The notes beneath the pieces are model-generated. The model was not told the DNA's origin and searched no databases. It was given only the letters and a program-made list of their open reading frames with translations. From an uncultured Flavobacteriales bacterium (GTDB taxonomy: Bacteria; Bacteroidota; Bacteroidia; CAIKAF01), in contig CAILUT010000018.1 of the NCBI GenBank assembly GCA_903837495.1, positions 1 through 47,232 on the forward strand: a stretch of DNA of 47,232 nt, in the 5' to 3' direction. The position numbers and the translations under genes were made by a program. Below are positions 33,544-41,814 of this stretch, piece by piece; the stretch's first letter is position 1, and each line of letters opens with the position of its first letter.

Positions 33544-35334
33544 TCAATAGGGATAGCCGTTTTTTTCAAGGATTTCAGCGGCGAGGGTTCGCCGTGCATC
33601 GCGCGGAGAAATGGGCGTGGTTTTGGTAAAGCGTTTCAATCCCATGGTCATCATGCTGAGTTCGTCGCCGTTAGCGAAGCTGCACAGCGCGTTTTTGCCG
33701 CTGCACCAAAGGCGGTCGGCGGTGTCGAAAAACAACACATTCAGCAGTTGAATTTTGCTGGCATGGGCTTCAATTCCATCGCGGTCGATTAACTTTTGAA
33801 CTCGGAGCAGCGTGCTTTCGGCCACATAGGTTTCAATGGCCATGTCGGCGATGTCCATGAGAATTTCTTGTTCTTTGGCCAGTTCCATCATGAGTTTTTG
33901 AACGGCGGCGCCCGCCACCAGCAAAACGGCCTTTTTAAATTTCTCGGCGTACAGGTGGAAGGCTTGCAGGGGCTGCTCCAGGTTGGGCTCGGAAAAGTCG
34001 GGGATTTCGAGCAGTTCAGCGGCCACCCGTTGGGCAGGGCCCATCAGGTCTAGGCTGCCTTTCATGGCGCGTTTCAGCATCATATCAACGGTAAGCAGGC
34101 GGTTGATTTCGTTGGTGCCTTCAAAGATGCGGTTGATGCGGGCATCGCGGTAGGCGCGGTCCATGGGCGCTTCGGCCGAATAGCCCATTCCCCCAAAAAT
34201 TTGGACCCCTTCGTCCACCACATAATCAAGGGTTTCCGAGCCGTGCACCTTCATCATGGCGCATTCAATCGCGAATTCTTCAACGCCCTTTAGTTCTGCT
34301 TGATGCGGGGGCATTCCTGCCGCTTTGCGGGCCTCGATGGCATCGGTAATGTTTTGGCTGGCGCGGTAGGTGGCCGATTCGCAAGCGAAGGTGCGCACCA
34401 CCTGTTCGGCCAATTTGTAGCGAATGGCTCCGTACTTGGCGATGGGGCGGCCAAATTGCTGCCGTTCGTTGGCATACTGGGCCGAGCGGCCAACAATGGC
34501 TTTGCAGGCGCCAATGGAAGCGGCCGACAATTTTATTCGGCCAATGTTCAAAATATTAACGGCGATTTTGAAGCCATTGCCGCGTTCGCTCAGCAGGTTT
34601 TCGACCGGCACGGGGCAGTCTTCAAAAAACACCTGCCGAGTTGAAGAACCCTTGATGCCCATTTTCTTTTCTTCGGGATTCAGGCGGATGCCGGGGTAGG
34701 TTTTTTCAACAATAAAGGCCGACAGGTTTTCGTCGGCATCGATTTTGGCAAACACAACAAACAAATCGGCAAATCCGGCATTGGTAATCCACATTTTTTG
34801 CCCGTTCAACAGGTAGGTTTTGCCGTCGGGCGAAAGGGTGGCTTTGGTTTTTCCGGAGTTGGCGTCGGATCCGGCATTGGGTTCGGTTAGGCAATAGCTG
34901 GCTTTCCATTCACCGGAAGCCAATTTGGGCAGATAGGCTTGTTTTTGAGCTTCGTTTCCATACAGCACAATGGGCAGGGTTCCGATGCCGGTATGGGCCG
35001 AAATGGCCACGGCAAAGGAGTGGCCGGCGCCGGTTTCTTCGGCCACCAGCATGCCGGTGTTAAAGTCTTTGCCAAAGCCCCCGTAGGCTTCGGGAACAGA
35101 AACCCCAAGCAAGCCCAGCTCCCCCGCTTTGTCAAGCAAGGTCGGCATGAATGTTGGGTCTTGCATGCTGTCAATGGCCTCCAGGTGTGGGTACACCTCT
35201 TGTTGAATAAAATCCCGGCAGGTTTCACGAATCAGAATTTGTTCCTGATCAAAATCTTCGGGGATAAAAACGTCTTGGGCTCGGGTGGGGCGAATGAGCC
35301 ATTCGCCGCCGTTTATGCTGTTTTGCTTTTCCAT
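33544..35334 (-). CDS. Acyl-CoA dehydrogenase
   Basis: The first step of beta-oxidation: FAD-dependent dehydrogenation of acyl-CoA to trans-2-enoyl-CoA. The 596-residue protein is longer than short/medium-chain enzymes (~380) and matches the Bacteroidota group with a VLCAD-like C-terminal extension (about 430-596). Motifs: YCLTEPNAGSDA, MWITNAGFADLFVVFAK, IQIFGG-type GVQIFGGMGYSAEAPMDRAYRDARINRIFEGTNEI with the catalytic Glu in FEGT. Last catalytic gene of marR-fadB-thiolase-dehydrogenase, 17 bases after the thiolase. Electrons would pass to ETF, not in this window. Confidence 0.95.
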   Translation of the reverse strand: MEKQNSINGGEWLIRPTRAQDVFIPEDFDQEQILIRETCRDFIQQEVYPHLEAIDSMQDPTFMPTLLDKAGELGLLGVSVPEAYGGFGKDFNTGMLVAEETGAGHSFAVAISAHTGIGTLPIVLYGNEAQKQAYLPKLASGEWKASYCLTEPNAGSDANSGKTKATLSPDGKTYLLNGQKMWITNAGFADLFVVFAKIDADENLSAFIVEKTYPGIRLNPEEKKMGIKGSSTRQVFFEDCPVPVENLLSERGNGFKIAVNILNIGRIKLSAASIGACKAIVGRSAQYANERQQFGRPIAKYGAIRYKLAEQVVRTFACESATYRASQNITDAIEARKAAGMPPHQAELKGVEEFAIECAMMKVHGSETLDYVVDEGVQIFGGMGYSAEAPMDRAYRDARINRIFEGTNEINRLLTVDMMLKRAMKGSLDLMGPAQRVAAELLEIPDFSEPNLEQPLQAFHLYAEKFKKAVLLVAGAAVQKLMMELAKEQEILMDIADMAIETYVAESTLLRVQKLIDRDGIEAHASKIQLLNVLFFDTADRLWCSGKNALCSFANGDELSMMTMGLKRFTKTTPISPRDARRTLAAEILEKNGYPY

Positions 35335-35351
35335 GGTTTTTTCTGTTGGGG

Positions 35352-36527
35352 TTAAAGTCGTTCAATGATGCCTGCGGCGCCTTGGCCGGTTCCTACGCAC
35401 ATGGTTACCAATCCGTAGCGTTGATTTCGGCGTTCCAATTCGTTCAAAATTTGCACCGTAAGTTTGGCTCCGGTGCAACCCAAGGGGTGGCCCAATGCAA
35501 TGGCTCCGCCGTGTACATTGAGTTTGTTGGGGTCTAAATCAAGGGCCTGTTGAACGGCCAAGCTTTGGCTGGCAAAGGCTTCGTTGAGTTCAATCAGGTC
35601 TATGTTGTTTAGGGTTAAGCCGGCGCGTTTTAAAACGCCGGGTACGGCATGAATGGGTCCCATGCCCATGATGGCGGGTTCAAGGCCAACGGCGTGGTAC
35701 GACACAAATCGGGCTCGGGGAGTCAAGCCCAGTTCGGAGCGCATTTTTTCCGACATCAGCAAGACAAAAGCGGCGCCGTCCGAGGTTTGCGAGGCGTTTC
35801 CGGCGGTAACGGTGCCTTTGGCATCAAACACCGGCTTTAGACCCGCAAGGGCCTCAAGGGTGGTGTCGGCTCGGGGGCCTTCGTCCCGGTCAAACACCGT
35901 TGTTTTTAGGCGGCGTTTGCCATCGACAACCGAAACATCTTCGACCTCAATCGGCACAATGCCGCGTTGCAGCCAACCTTCTTCTTGGGCTTTTACGGCT
36001 TTTTGGTGCGAATTTAGGGCAAATGCATCTTGGGCTTCGCGTCCAATGTGGTATCGGCGGGCCACCTCTTCGGCGGTTAGGCCCATGCCCCAGTACCAAT
36101 CGGGATGCGCTTTGGCCACCTTGGGGTTTGGAACCAACCGCCAGCCTCCAAAAGGAATGGGACTCATGGTTTCGACTCCGCCGGCCACAATGCAATCGGC
36201 CATACCGCTTTGAATTCGAGCGGCGGCCAAGGCAATGGTTTCAAGGCCCGAGGCACAGTAGCGGTTTATGGTAAGCCCCGGCACCGCATCGGTGTTTAAG
36301 CCCATCAGGGAAATCATGCGGCCCAGGTTCAAGCCTTGTTCGGCTTCGGGGGTGGCGTTCCCCACCATCACATCGTCGATGCGGCTTGGGTCCAGTTGGG
36401 GAATTTTTGCCAGGAGCTGCCTAAGCACCTGGGCGCCCAAATCGTCGGCGCGTAGGTTGCGTAGGCTGCCTCGGGGCGCTTTGCCCACAGCACTTCGGTA
36501 TCCATCAATAATGTATGCGGTTTCCAT
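35352..36527 (-). CDS. fadA: Acetyl-CoA C-acyltransferase (3-ketoacyl-CoA thiolase)
   Basis: Last step of the beta-oxidation cycle: cleavage of 3-ketoacyl-CoA with CoA to acetyl-CoA and a shortened acyl-CoA. The 391-residue thiolase has all catalytic residues: Cys in NRYCASGLETIALA, the His of NVHGGAIALGHPLGCTGAK, and the second Cys in MCVGTGQGAAGII. Length is normal. It follows the fadB-like gene after 10 bases and precedes the dehydrogenase by 17 bases. It is likely cytoplasmic and in a complex with the hydratase/dehydrogenase. Confidence 0.96.
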   Translation of the reverse strand: METAYIIDGYRSAVGKAPRGSLRNLRADDLGAQVLRQLLAKIPQLDPSRIDDVMVGNATPEAEQGLNLGRMISLMGLNTDAVPGLTINRYCASGLETIALAAARIQSGMADCIVAGGVETMSPIPFGGWRLVPNPKVAKAHPDWYWGMGLTAEEVARRYHIGREAQDAFALNSHQKAVKAQEEGWLQRGIVPIEVEDVSVVDGKRRLKTTVFDRDEGPRADTTLEALAGLKPVFDAKGTVTAGNASQTSDGAAFVLLMSEKMRSELGLTPRARFVSYHAVGLEPAIMGMGPIHAVPGVLKRAGLTLNNIDLIELNEAFASQSLAVQQALDLDPNKLNVHGGAIALGHPLGCTGAKLTVQILNELERRNQRYGLVTMCVGTGQGAAGIIERL

Positions 36528-36537
36528 AGCCTTGGGA

Positions 36538-38913
36538 TTAATTGCGTAAAGGTTTTCCGGTTTTTAGCATGTGCTGAATGCGCTGTAGGGTAGGTTTGCT
36601 GCCCAGTAGGCTTAAAAACGCTTCCCGTTCCAAATCGAGCAAATACGATTCGCTGACCTGTTGAGGTTGAGAGAGGTCGCCCCCGCACATCACCCAGCCT
36701 AGTTTTTCCGAGATGCGTTGGTCGTGTTCGCTGATGTAATTTCCAGCCTTCATGCTGTTGGCTCCGGCGTAAACAATGCCAAGGCCTTCGCGGCCCAGCA
36801 CCAGAATGTCCTCGCGCATGCGTGGGCGCACGTACCCGGCTTCGGACAGCAACAGGGCCGTTTGCTTTGCCAGGCCAATGCGCTGGGCGGCGTTCATGGT
36901 AAACCGGTCTTGGCCTTTTCTGAAAATTCCCAGATCAAAGGCTTGCAGGGCCGATGTAGCCACCTTGGCCTGCCCAATGGTTAAAAACCGGTTGCGCAGC
37001 ACGTTGGTTCGAATGCCGCCCTCCCCAAATTCATCGGAGGCGCGCAGGGCGAACTCCTTGCTGCCGCCGCCGCCGGGAATAAGCCCAACTCCAACTTCCA
37101 CCAGACCGATGTAGGTTTCGGCGGAGGCCACAATGGCATCGGCATGCAGGCACATTTCGCAGCCCCCGCCCAAGGTAAGTCCGTGGGGAGCAAGCACCAC
37201 CGGAATGTCCGAATACCGAAGGCGCATGGTTGCTTTTTGAAAGGCCTTGACCGCAAAGTTGAGCTCGTCCCATTCCTGTTCCAACGCCAGCATTAAAATT
37301 AAAGCCAGGTTGGCTCCGGCCGAAAAGTTTTCGCCGTCGTTGGAAATAACCAGGCCGTTCCAGCCTTCGGCCTCGGCCATGTCGATGGCCTTGTGTATGC
37401 CCTGAATCACCTCGGCACCAATGGAATTCATTTTGGTGTGGAACGACAAATTGAGTACCCCATCGCCCAAATTGGTAATGCGGGTCCCAGAGTTGGACCA
37501 AAGGGTTTTGTCGGCGTACAGGTTCGAAAGCAGAATAAAGCCCTCTTTCCCCGGCACAGGAATGTCGGCGGCCCGAACAAAATCGCGGTAATGCGAGATT
37601 CCTTGTTGGCTTGAATAAAAATGTTTTTGCCCCGATTTTTGCATGTTTTCTATCCAGTTTGGGACAGGCAAACCGGCGGCTTTTTGCTCGGCAAGCACCC
37701 AATCGAACCCCAGGGCATCCCAAATTTCAAAGGGGCCATGGCTCCAGCCAAACCCAGCCTTTAGGGCTTCGTCGATTTTAAACACATCGCCCGCAATTTC
37801 GGGGAGTTGTTCGGCCGAGTACGAGAGCAAATCCAGCATCAAGAACTTAAAAAAGGGTCCCGGTTGCTCATTTGATTTAACCAAAAGGGATAGGCGTTCC
37901 AGCGGAGCGTCCAGCAGCTTCATGGAATCCAACAGCGGGCCCCGGTATTTTTCTTGGGGCCGGTATTCCATGCGGTTCAGGTCCAAAATATGGATGTCGC
38001 TGCTTCCATCAGGCTGTTTCACCTTTTTAAAGAAGCCTTGGCCGGATTTCTGGCCCAGCCAGCCCCGGTCCACCATAGAAGTCAAAAAATTGGGGAGCTG
38101 AAAAACCTGTTTTTCGCGTTCAGTAGTGGCCACAGAAGCCAGGCCCGAAGCCACTTTAATAAAAGTGTCGAGCCCAACCACATCGGCAGTGCGGAAGGTG
38201 GCCGATTTGGGTCGGCCAATCAAAGGGCCCGAAAACCGCTCAATGGTTTCGGGTAAAATCGACAGCAACTGCATTTGGTGCAGCAGCTGCATGATGGAGT
38301 ACACCCCAATTCGGTTGGCAATAAAGGCGGGCGTATCGCGGCATTCCACGGTGGTTTTGCCCAGAAATTGGCGGCCAAAGGCCAGGAAAAAATCCACCCA
38401 TTTCCGATCGGTTTGGGACGAGGGAATGATTTCCAGCAGGTTTAAGTAGCGGGGGGGATTAAAAAAATGGGTTCCCAAAAAGCAGGATTGAAAATCGGCC
38501 GAGCGGCCGTGGAGCAGGCTGCCAATGGGAATGCCCGAGGTGTTGGTGCTGATGGGGGTTCCGGGGCGGCGGTGGGCTTCCACCCGATCAAACAAAGCGA
38601 TTTTGGCTTCGCGCTGTTCCACAATGCACTCCAAAATCCAATCGGCCGCCGAAATCCATTCCAAATGTGCATCAAAATTGCCGGTTCGGATGCGGGATTT
38701 TAAGCTGGGGCTAAACAACGGGTCGGGGCTTAGCTTAAACGCGGCCTGCAGCGATTTGGCGGCGAGGTCGGTTTGGGGGCCCGATTCCGATTCAACAACG
38801 CGGTCGAGCAAATCTACCGAAAACCCAGCATTGGCAAGGTGGCAAGCAATTTGCGAGCCCATCACGCCCGAACCCAGAACAGCAATGCGGTTAATTTTCA
38901 AGGGAGAGTTCAT
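36538..38913 (-). CDS. fadB: 3-Hydroxyacyl-CoA dehydrogenase / enoyl-CoA hydratase fusion
   Basis: Bifunctional beta-oxidation enzyme: hydration of enoyl-CoA and NAD-dependent oxidation of 3-hydroxyacyl-CoA. The 791-residue protein has the dehydrogenase part first (Rossmann motif AVLGSGVMGSQIA near residue 11, GTHFFNPPR, and a second dehydrogenase-type domain to about 410) and the crotonase part second (GLVISNDGENFSAGANLAL, APHGLTLGGGCEM, GLVEVGVGLIPGGGGS). This order is reversed compared with E. coli FadB and is usual in Bacteroidota. The start ATG at 38913 lies inside the marR 3' end (23-base overlap); a longer frame adds 15 non-conserved residues. Confidence 0.94.
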   Translation of the reverse strand: MNSPLKINRIAVLGSGVMGSQIACHLANAGFSVDLLDRVVESESGPQTDLAAKSLQAAFKLSPDPLFSPSLKSRIRTGNFDAHLEWISAADWILECIVEQREAKIALFDRVEAHRRPGTPISTNTSGIPIGSLLHGRSADFQSCFLGTHFFNPPRYLNLLEIIPSSQTDRKWVDFFLAFGRQFLGKTTVECRDTPAFIANRIGVYSIMQLLHQMQLLSILPETIERFSGPLIGRPKSATFRTADVVGLDTFIKVASGLASVATTEREKQVFQLPNFLTSMVDRGWLGQKSGQGFFKKVKQPDGSSDIHILDLNRMEYRPQEKYRGPLLDSMKLLDAPLERLSLLVKSNEQPGPFFKFLMLDLLSYSAEQLPEIAGDVFKIDEALKAGFGWSHGPFEIWDALGFDWVLAEQKAAGLPVPNWIENMQKSGQKHFYSSQQGISHYRDFVRAADIPVPGKEGFILLSNLYADKTLWSNSGTRITNLGDGVLNLSFHTKMNSIGAEVIQGIHKAIDMAEAEGWNGLVISNDGENFSAGANLALILMLALEQEWDELNFAVKAFQKATMRLRYSDIPVVLAPHGLTLGGGCEMCLHADAIVASAETYIGLVEVGVGLIPGGGGSKEFALRASDEFGEGGIRTNVLRNRFLTIGQAKVATSALQAFDLGIFRKGQDRFTMNAAQRIGLAKQTALLLSEAGYVRPRMREDILVLGREGLGIVYAGANSMKAGNYISEHDQRISEKLGWVMCGGDLSQPQQVSESYLLDLEREAFLSLLGSKPTLQRIQHMLKTGKPLRN

Positions 38914-39400
38914 AGGTTGCAGATTTTGAGGGAAGGATGTTTTGATGGGAGGGAGCATGCTCCGCCCAGAAGACCGTGGTAAGTTCTGGCATTTGCTTCA
39001 GCATGTTTTGCAGCAATTCCCATTGTTCTGGGCTCCATTTTGATTGCAAAAAGCGGTGAAAGGCCTTTACGGTTTGGCTGGCTTCTTTTCGGCAGCGAAG
39101 GCCCAAGGGGGTTAAAAAAACGCGGACCATTCGTTTGTCTTGGGGGTCGGCACGCCGTTCAATCCAGCCCTTTTCTTCCAAATTGTTCAAGCTTCGGGAA
39201 AGGCTTCGGGAGCTAAGGCCTAGGGTGGGCCCCAGGTGGGTTACGGCCACGCCATTCTTGGGAACATTGAGCAGCAAAAAGCCGGTTGAACTGTTTATGT
39301 TTTTGCCCAGCCCCAATTGATTGTACATTCTAAAAATGGCATGCCAAGCGGTTTTAACCTGAAAGCATGCGGTTAATTTGTCGTCGGTTTGCTTTCGCAT
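38891..39400 (-). CDS. MarR-family transcriptional regulator
   Basis: A 169-residue winged-helix regulator. The core is LNVPKNGVAVTHLGPTLGLSSRSLSRSLNNLEEKGWIERRADPQDKRMVRVFLTPLG, the MarR recognition helix and wing (DPQDKRM). It is the first gene of the beta-oxidation operon and overlaps fadB by 23 bases, so it most likely represses this operon and is released by an acyl-CoA or fatty acid; that ligand is inferred from position. A perfect inverted repeat sits 27-44 bases upstream of its start. Confidence 0.9.
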   Translation of the reverse strand: MRKQTDDKLTACFQVKTAWHAIFRMYNQLGLGKNINSSTGFLLLNVPKNGVAVTHLGPTLGLSSRSLSRSLNNLEEKGWIERRADPQDKRMVRVFLTPLGLRCRKEASQTVKAFHRFLQSKWSPEQWELLQNMLKQMPELTTVFWAEHAPSHQNILPSKSATYELSLEN

Positions 39401-39426
39401 GTGGAAAGGTATAAAATCCCTTAATT

Positions 39427-39444
39427 CCGTATGCAGGCATACGG
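39427..39444. promoter_or_regulatory. Palindromic operator upstream of marR
   Basis: CCGTATGC-AG-GCATACGG: perfect 8-bp arms with a 2-bp spacer, flanked by AATT on both sides. Its 18-bp size fits a MarR dimer site. It lies 27 bases upstream of the marR start, between the start and the likely promoter region. The simplest reading is autoregulation of the marR-fadB-fadA-acyl-CoA dehydrogenase operon. Confidence 0.7.
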
Positions 39445-39563
39445 TAATTTTTACGAATTTTTCAGGGAAGGGGTTCAGGAGTTGGGGCTTGGTGTTTTGT
39501 GGGTTTAAGGCGGTTTTTGGGTGCGTTTCGTTCGCTTTTCTTTTTTATTTCCAATGGCAGTTT

Positions 39564-39706
39564 GGGCGGCGGGCGGGCTTTCCGCGCTACTCCGCAGTCC
39601 AAAACGGGCCGGCCCCCGCCCGGCAGTAGCTCCCAAGGTCGCTCTGCCGGTCCAGGGCCGGCAGCCGTTTTGTCCTTTGCGGGGTAGCTGCGTCAATCCC
39701 TGCCGC
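39564..39706 (+). repeat. Giant-hairpin repeat family A, copy A3 (cleanest)
   Basis: Ends: CGGGCTTTCCGCGCTACTCC and GCTGCGTCAATCCCTGCCGC; the ends themselves resemble each other as inverted repeats. Stem: CAAAACGG 39600-39607 with CCGTTTTG 39665-39672, GCCGGCCC 39608-39615 with GGGCCGGC 39655-39662, CCGGCAG 39620-39626 with CTGCCGG 39644-39650, all perfect. Loop 39627-39643 is TAGCTCCCAAGGTCGCT. The 635-base gap 39401-40035 also holds the operator, the palindrome at 39786 and repeat D2; no gene is supported in it. Confidence 0.85.
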
Positions 39707-39785
39707 GTTGTTCCGTTTGGGGTGTGGGGGTTGAAATTGGGTTTGATTCCGTTAACCTACATCCGAAAAATTTTGCGTCGTTACC

Positions 39786-39813
39786 GTAGAGACGCAAAAT
39801 TTTGCGTCTCTAC
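39786..39813. repeat. GTAGAGAC...GTCTCTAC 28-bp perfect palindrome, copy 2
   Basis: Same arms as 10158-10185, with the centre GCAAAATTTTGC instead of AGCCCATGGGCT. A partial copy (AAATTTTGCGTC, about 39764-39775) lies just upstream, as if half of a second palindrome remains. Perfect pairing despite a wholly different centre indicates that the structure is maintained or copied as a unit. Confidence 0.85.
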
Positions 39814-39818
39814 TTGTT

Positions 39819-39893
39819 TTGCGATTAAATGGGTTAATTTGAAGCGGGAAATGGGGTAAAAAAGGGAGTTGTTAGACGAACGGACGTTAGGGG
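39819..39893 (+). repeat. Repeat family D, copy 2 (island edge)
   Basis: Matches 27062-27123 in order and spacing of TTGCGATT, GGGT(T)AATTT, GCGGGAA.TGGGGT and GACGAAC.G.CGTTAG, with a 10-base insertion. It marks the left side of the A+T-rich island with the SecB-like gene and IS remnants. Confidence 0.45.
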
Positions 39894-40035
39894 TAAGTGC
39901 AAAGCACCACCCCACAACGGCAAGCGGACGGCTAAAAACTCAGAAAAAGGAAACCGTTTTGACAGGTGACCAAAGACAGAGAAACGCCACGTTTAGCGGA
40001 CCATTCGTAAAAATGCGCGCGCATCTAAATTGTAA

Positions 40036-40758
40036 ATGAGCATTTTTTATTGCGAACTAGATTTTAAAATGCTGAAAGGTCAGGTAGATGTGCCCAAAGA
40101 ATTTGAAACTGCAAATGTTGATGGACATCATTTGGACATTTCATTGCAATTGGGTTTTAACCTTGACGAACAACTCGTAAAAGCGGACTTTACGATTGAA
40201 ATAAAAACAGAGAGCAAAGGTCAAACAACCAAAGAAGCCAGCGGATATTTTCACTTGGTTTTTATCTATCTCGTACAAAACCTGAACGACGTAGCAAAAC
40301 CGGACGGCAAGAATCTAATTGAACTGCATCATGGATTGGCCAATGCACTTTCATCTGTAACCTATTCCACATCAAGAGGCATTCTTTTAACCCGACTGCA
40401 AGGCTCGGCATTGCAAAACTTGGTGTTGCCCATTATAAATCCGAACAAGCTTCTTCAGAACAATAAAAACCGCTACCTGAACCACATCCGCTCTAGCCGC
40501 CAACTCGAAAAGGAATGCAAACGCAATCTGGAACTCATGTGGCTCATGCGGGAACTTCAACCAGACCACAACACCATTGCCAACTTCCAAAAGAAAATCC
40601 CCAAAGCCATCAAACAGGTGTTCCGAGCCACAGTGCAGCTGGCTAAGCATTTTGATTTGATTGGCGGTACGCTCATTGCAGGAGACAGCACAAAACTGCG
40701 GGCACAGAACAGCAAGAAGAACAATTTTAATCCCAAGAAAATCGATTTGCACCTATAG
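40036..40758 (+). CDS. SecB-like protein fused in frame to a truncated IS1182 transposase
   Basis: A 240-residue chimera. Residues 1-140 resemble a SecB-like chaperone: alternating beta strands (LDISLQLGFNL, FTIEIKTES, SGYFHLVFIYLV) and the C-terminal block ANALSSVTYSTSRGILLTR...LVLPIINPNKLL, which fits the SecB end (SSLTSRGG..PINF). From residue 141 (NNKNRYLNHIRSSRQLEKECKRNLELMWL...) the sequence is IS1182-type transposase, entering past its N-terminal domain, until a TAG at 40756. The SecB-like part is nearly full length, so activity may persist with a foreign tail. Standalone SecB-like proteins in Bacteroidota have unclear clients. A+T-rich composition suggests transfer. Confidence 0.75.
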   Translation: MSIFYCELDFKMLKGQVDVPKEFETANVDGHHLDISLQLGFNLDEQLVKADFTIEIKTESKGQTTKEASGYFHLVFIYLVQNLNDVAKPDGKNLIELHHGLANALSSVTYSTSRGILLTRLQGSALQNLVLPIINPNKLLQNNKNRYLNHIRSSRQLEKECKRNLELMWLMRELQPDHNTIANFQKKIPKAIKQVFRATVQLAKHFDLIGGTLIAGDSTKLRAQNSKKNNFNPKKIDLHL

Positions 40759-41195
40759 CGCATCGATGAAAAACGGGAACAGTACAACCTTGAATTGGCC
40801 AAAGAAGATGGTGATGCCGTTTCCAAAACAGAGTCCCAGCAGCAAATCAAAAAATACCCAGAGCAGCGCAGCAAATACGAGCACGTGCAGCAAGAACTAC
40901 GGGGAAGCGGAGCCACCCAAATCTCCACCTCCGATCCCGACAGCTGGCAAATGATTGCCTGAAACCACATCACTGAGGTAGCCTACACCAGTCAAACTCC
41001 GTAGATGCCAAGCACAGCCTCCACAATGATTTTAAAGTTACCAATGAGAACGCTTACAAAGCTATGGGTGCCATGGTTCGCAGAGCCAATACCATTATAG
41101 GCAGTTCAGATTTTACAGCCCTATACGACAAAGGATACCACACCGGAACTGAGTTTGATTATGCCCACAAACAAGGTTTTGAGGTCATGGCGGCC
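40456..41195 (+). mobile_element. Degenerate IS1182-family transposase remnant
   Basis: Transposase similarity starts at NKNRYLNHIRSSRQLEKE and continues through AGDSTKLRAQNSKKNNFNPKKI, then a TAG (40756-40758), then in the same frame RIDEKREQYNLELAKEDGDAV... to a TGA near 40960, then a frame change around 40975-41010 and [20 protein letters not shown] to about 41190. The N-terminal domain and the C-terminal catalytic end are missing. It cannot encode an active enzyme. Confidence 0.82.
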
Positions 41196-41486
41196 TGAAC
41201 GCATTCGGATGGATAATGGTCCTGAGTTTATTGCAAAGATAATGGCAGACTGGAGCGAAGCTTATGGCATATAATTCATTTACATACAACCTGGCAAGCC
41301 GACCCAAAATGCCTATATCGAACGCTTCAATGGCAGCTATAGAAGAGGGGTGCTTGATGCCTACGAGTTTGAAAACTTAGAGCAGAAAGTGCCAAATGGG
41401 TCTACGACTACAACCATCATCGCCCCCACGATAGTTTGGAAAATATGCCCCCCGTAGTATACGCAGCCAAACTTCGCGGCAAATGA
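41196..41486 (+). mobile_element. Degenerate IS3-family OrfB (integrase core) remnant
   Basis: Reads [12 protein letters not shown] (second catalytic Asp region), then a TAA within [20 protein letters not shown] (third catalytic Glu), [14 protein letters not shown], a frameshift near 41390, and [23 protein letters not shown] ending in TGA. This is the C-terminal half of an IS3-type DDE transposase. It joins the IS1182 remnant directly, so the two were brought together by deletion or nested insertion. Confidence 0.82.
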
Positions 41487-41502
41487 GTTTTTTTAGGCAT
41501 AG

Positions 41503-41554
41503 CCACACAAAGAAAGAGTGCACACTTAAAGTATGCACTCCCCTTTCTTCGTGG
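41503..41554. terminator. Long imperfect inverted repeat after the IS3 remnant
   Basis: CCAC..AAAGAAAG and CTTTCTT.GTGG flank an inner hairpin GAGTGCA-CACTTAAAGTA-TGCACTC, giving a 52-bp near-palindrome. It probably is a bidirectional terminator or part of the insertion sequence end. The rest of the gap 41555-41814 is A+T-rich, with a small hairpin at about 41568-41593, and holds no supported gene. Confidence 0.6.
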
Positions 41555-41814
41555 TCAGTATCTATTCCTGGTGAGTTGCTCTCCAGCAGAGCTCACTTAC
41601 GCTTCGATACAGACAATGCCAATATCTCAACTATTTTTTATTTTTTCAACCTGTCCAATTTAAGGGAAGCCTACAGCCCCATTTTGACATTTCAATAATT
41701 AATGCCTTATATGCTTTTTATTTGCGAACTCCTCCTCTCCTCTTTAGTCAATAAAAATGAGCTCTTCTAAAAACAATTATGCTCCTGTTTTTGTTAAATA
41801 TTTTTAAGGTTAAT

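Noticed and set aside
41483-41698. 71-residue open frame after the IS3 remnant
   Set aside because: It runs straight through a long inverted repeat and a second hairpin, so it is more likely the end of an insertion sequence than a gene.
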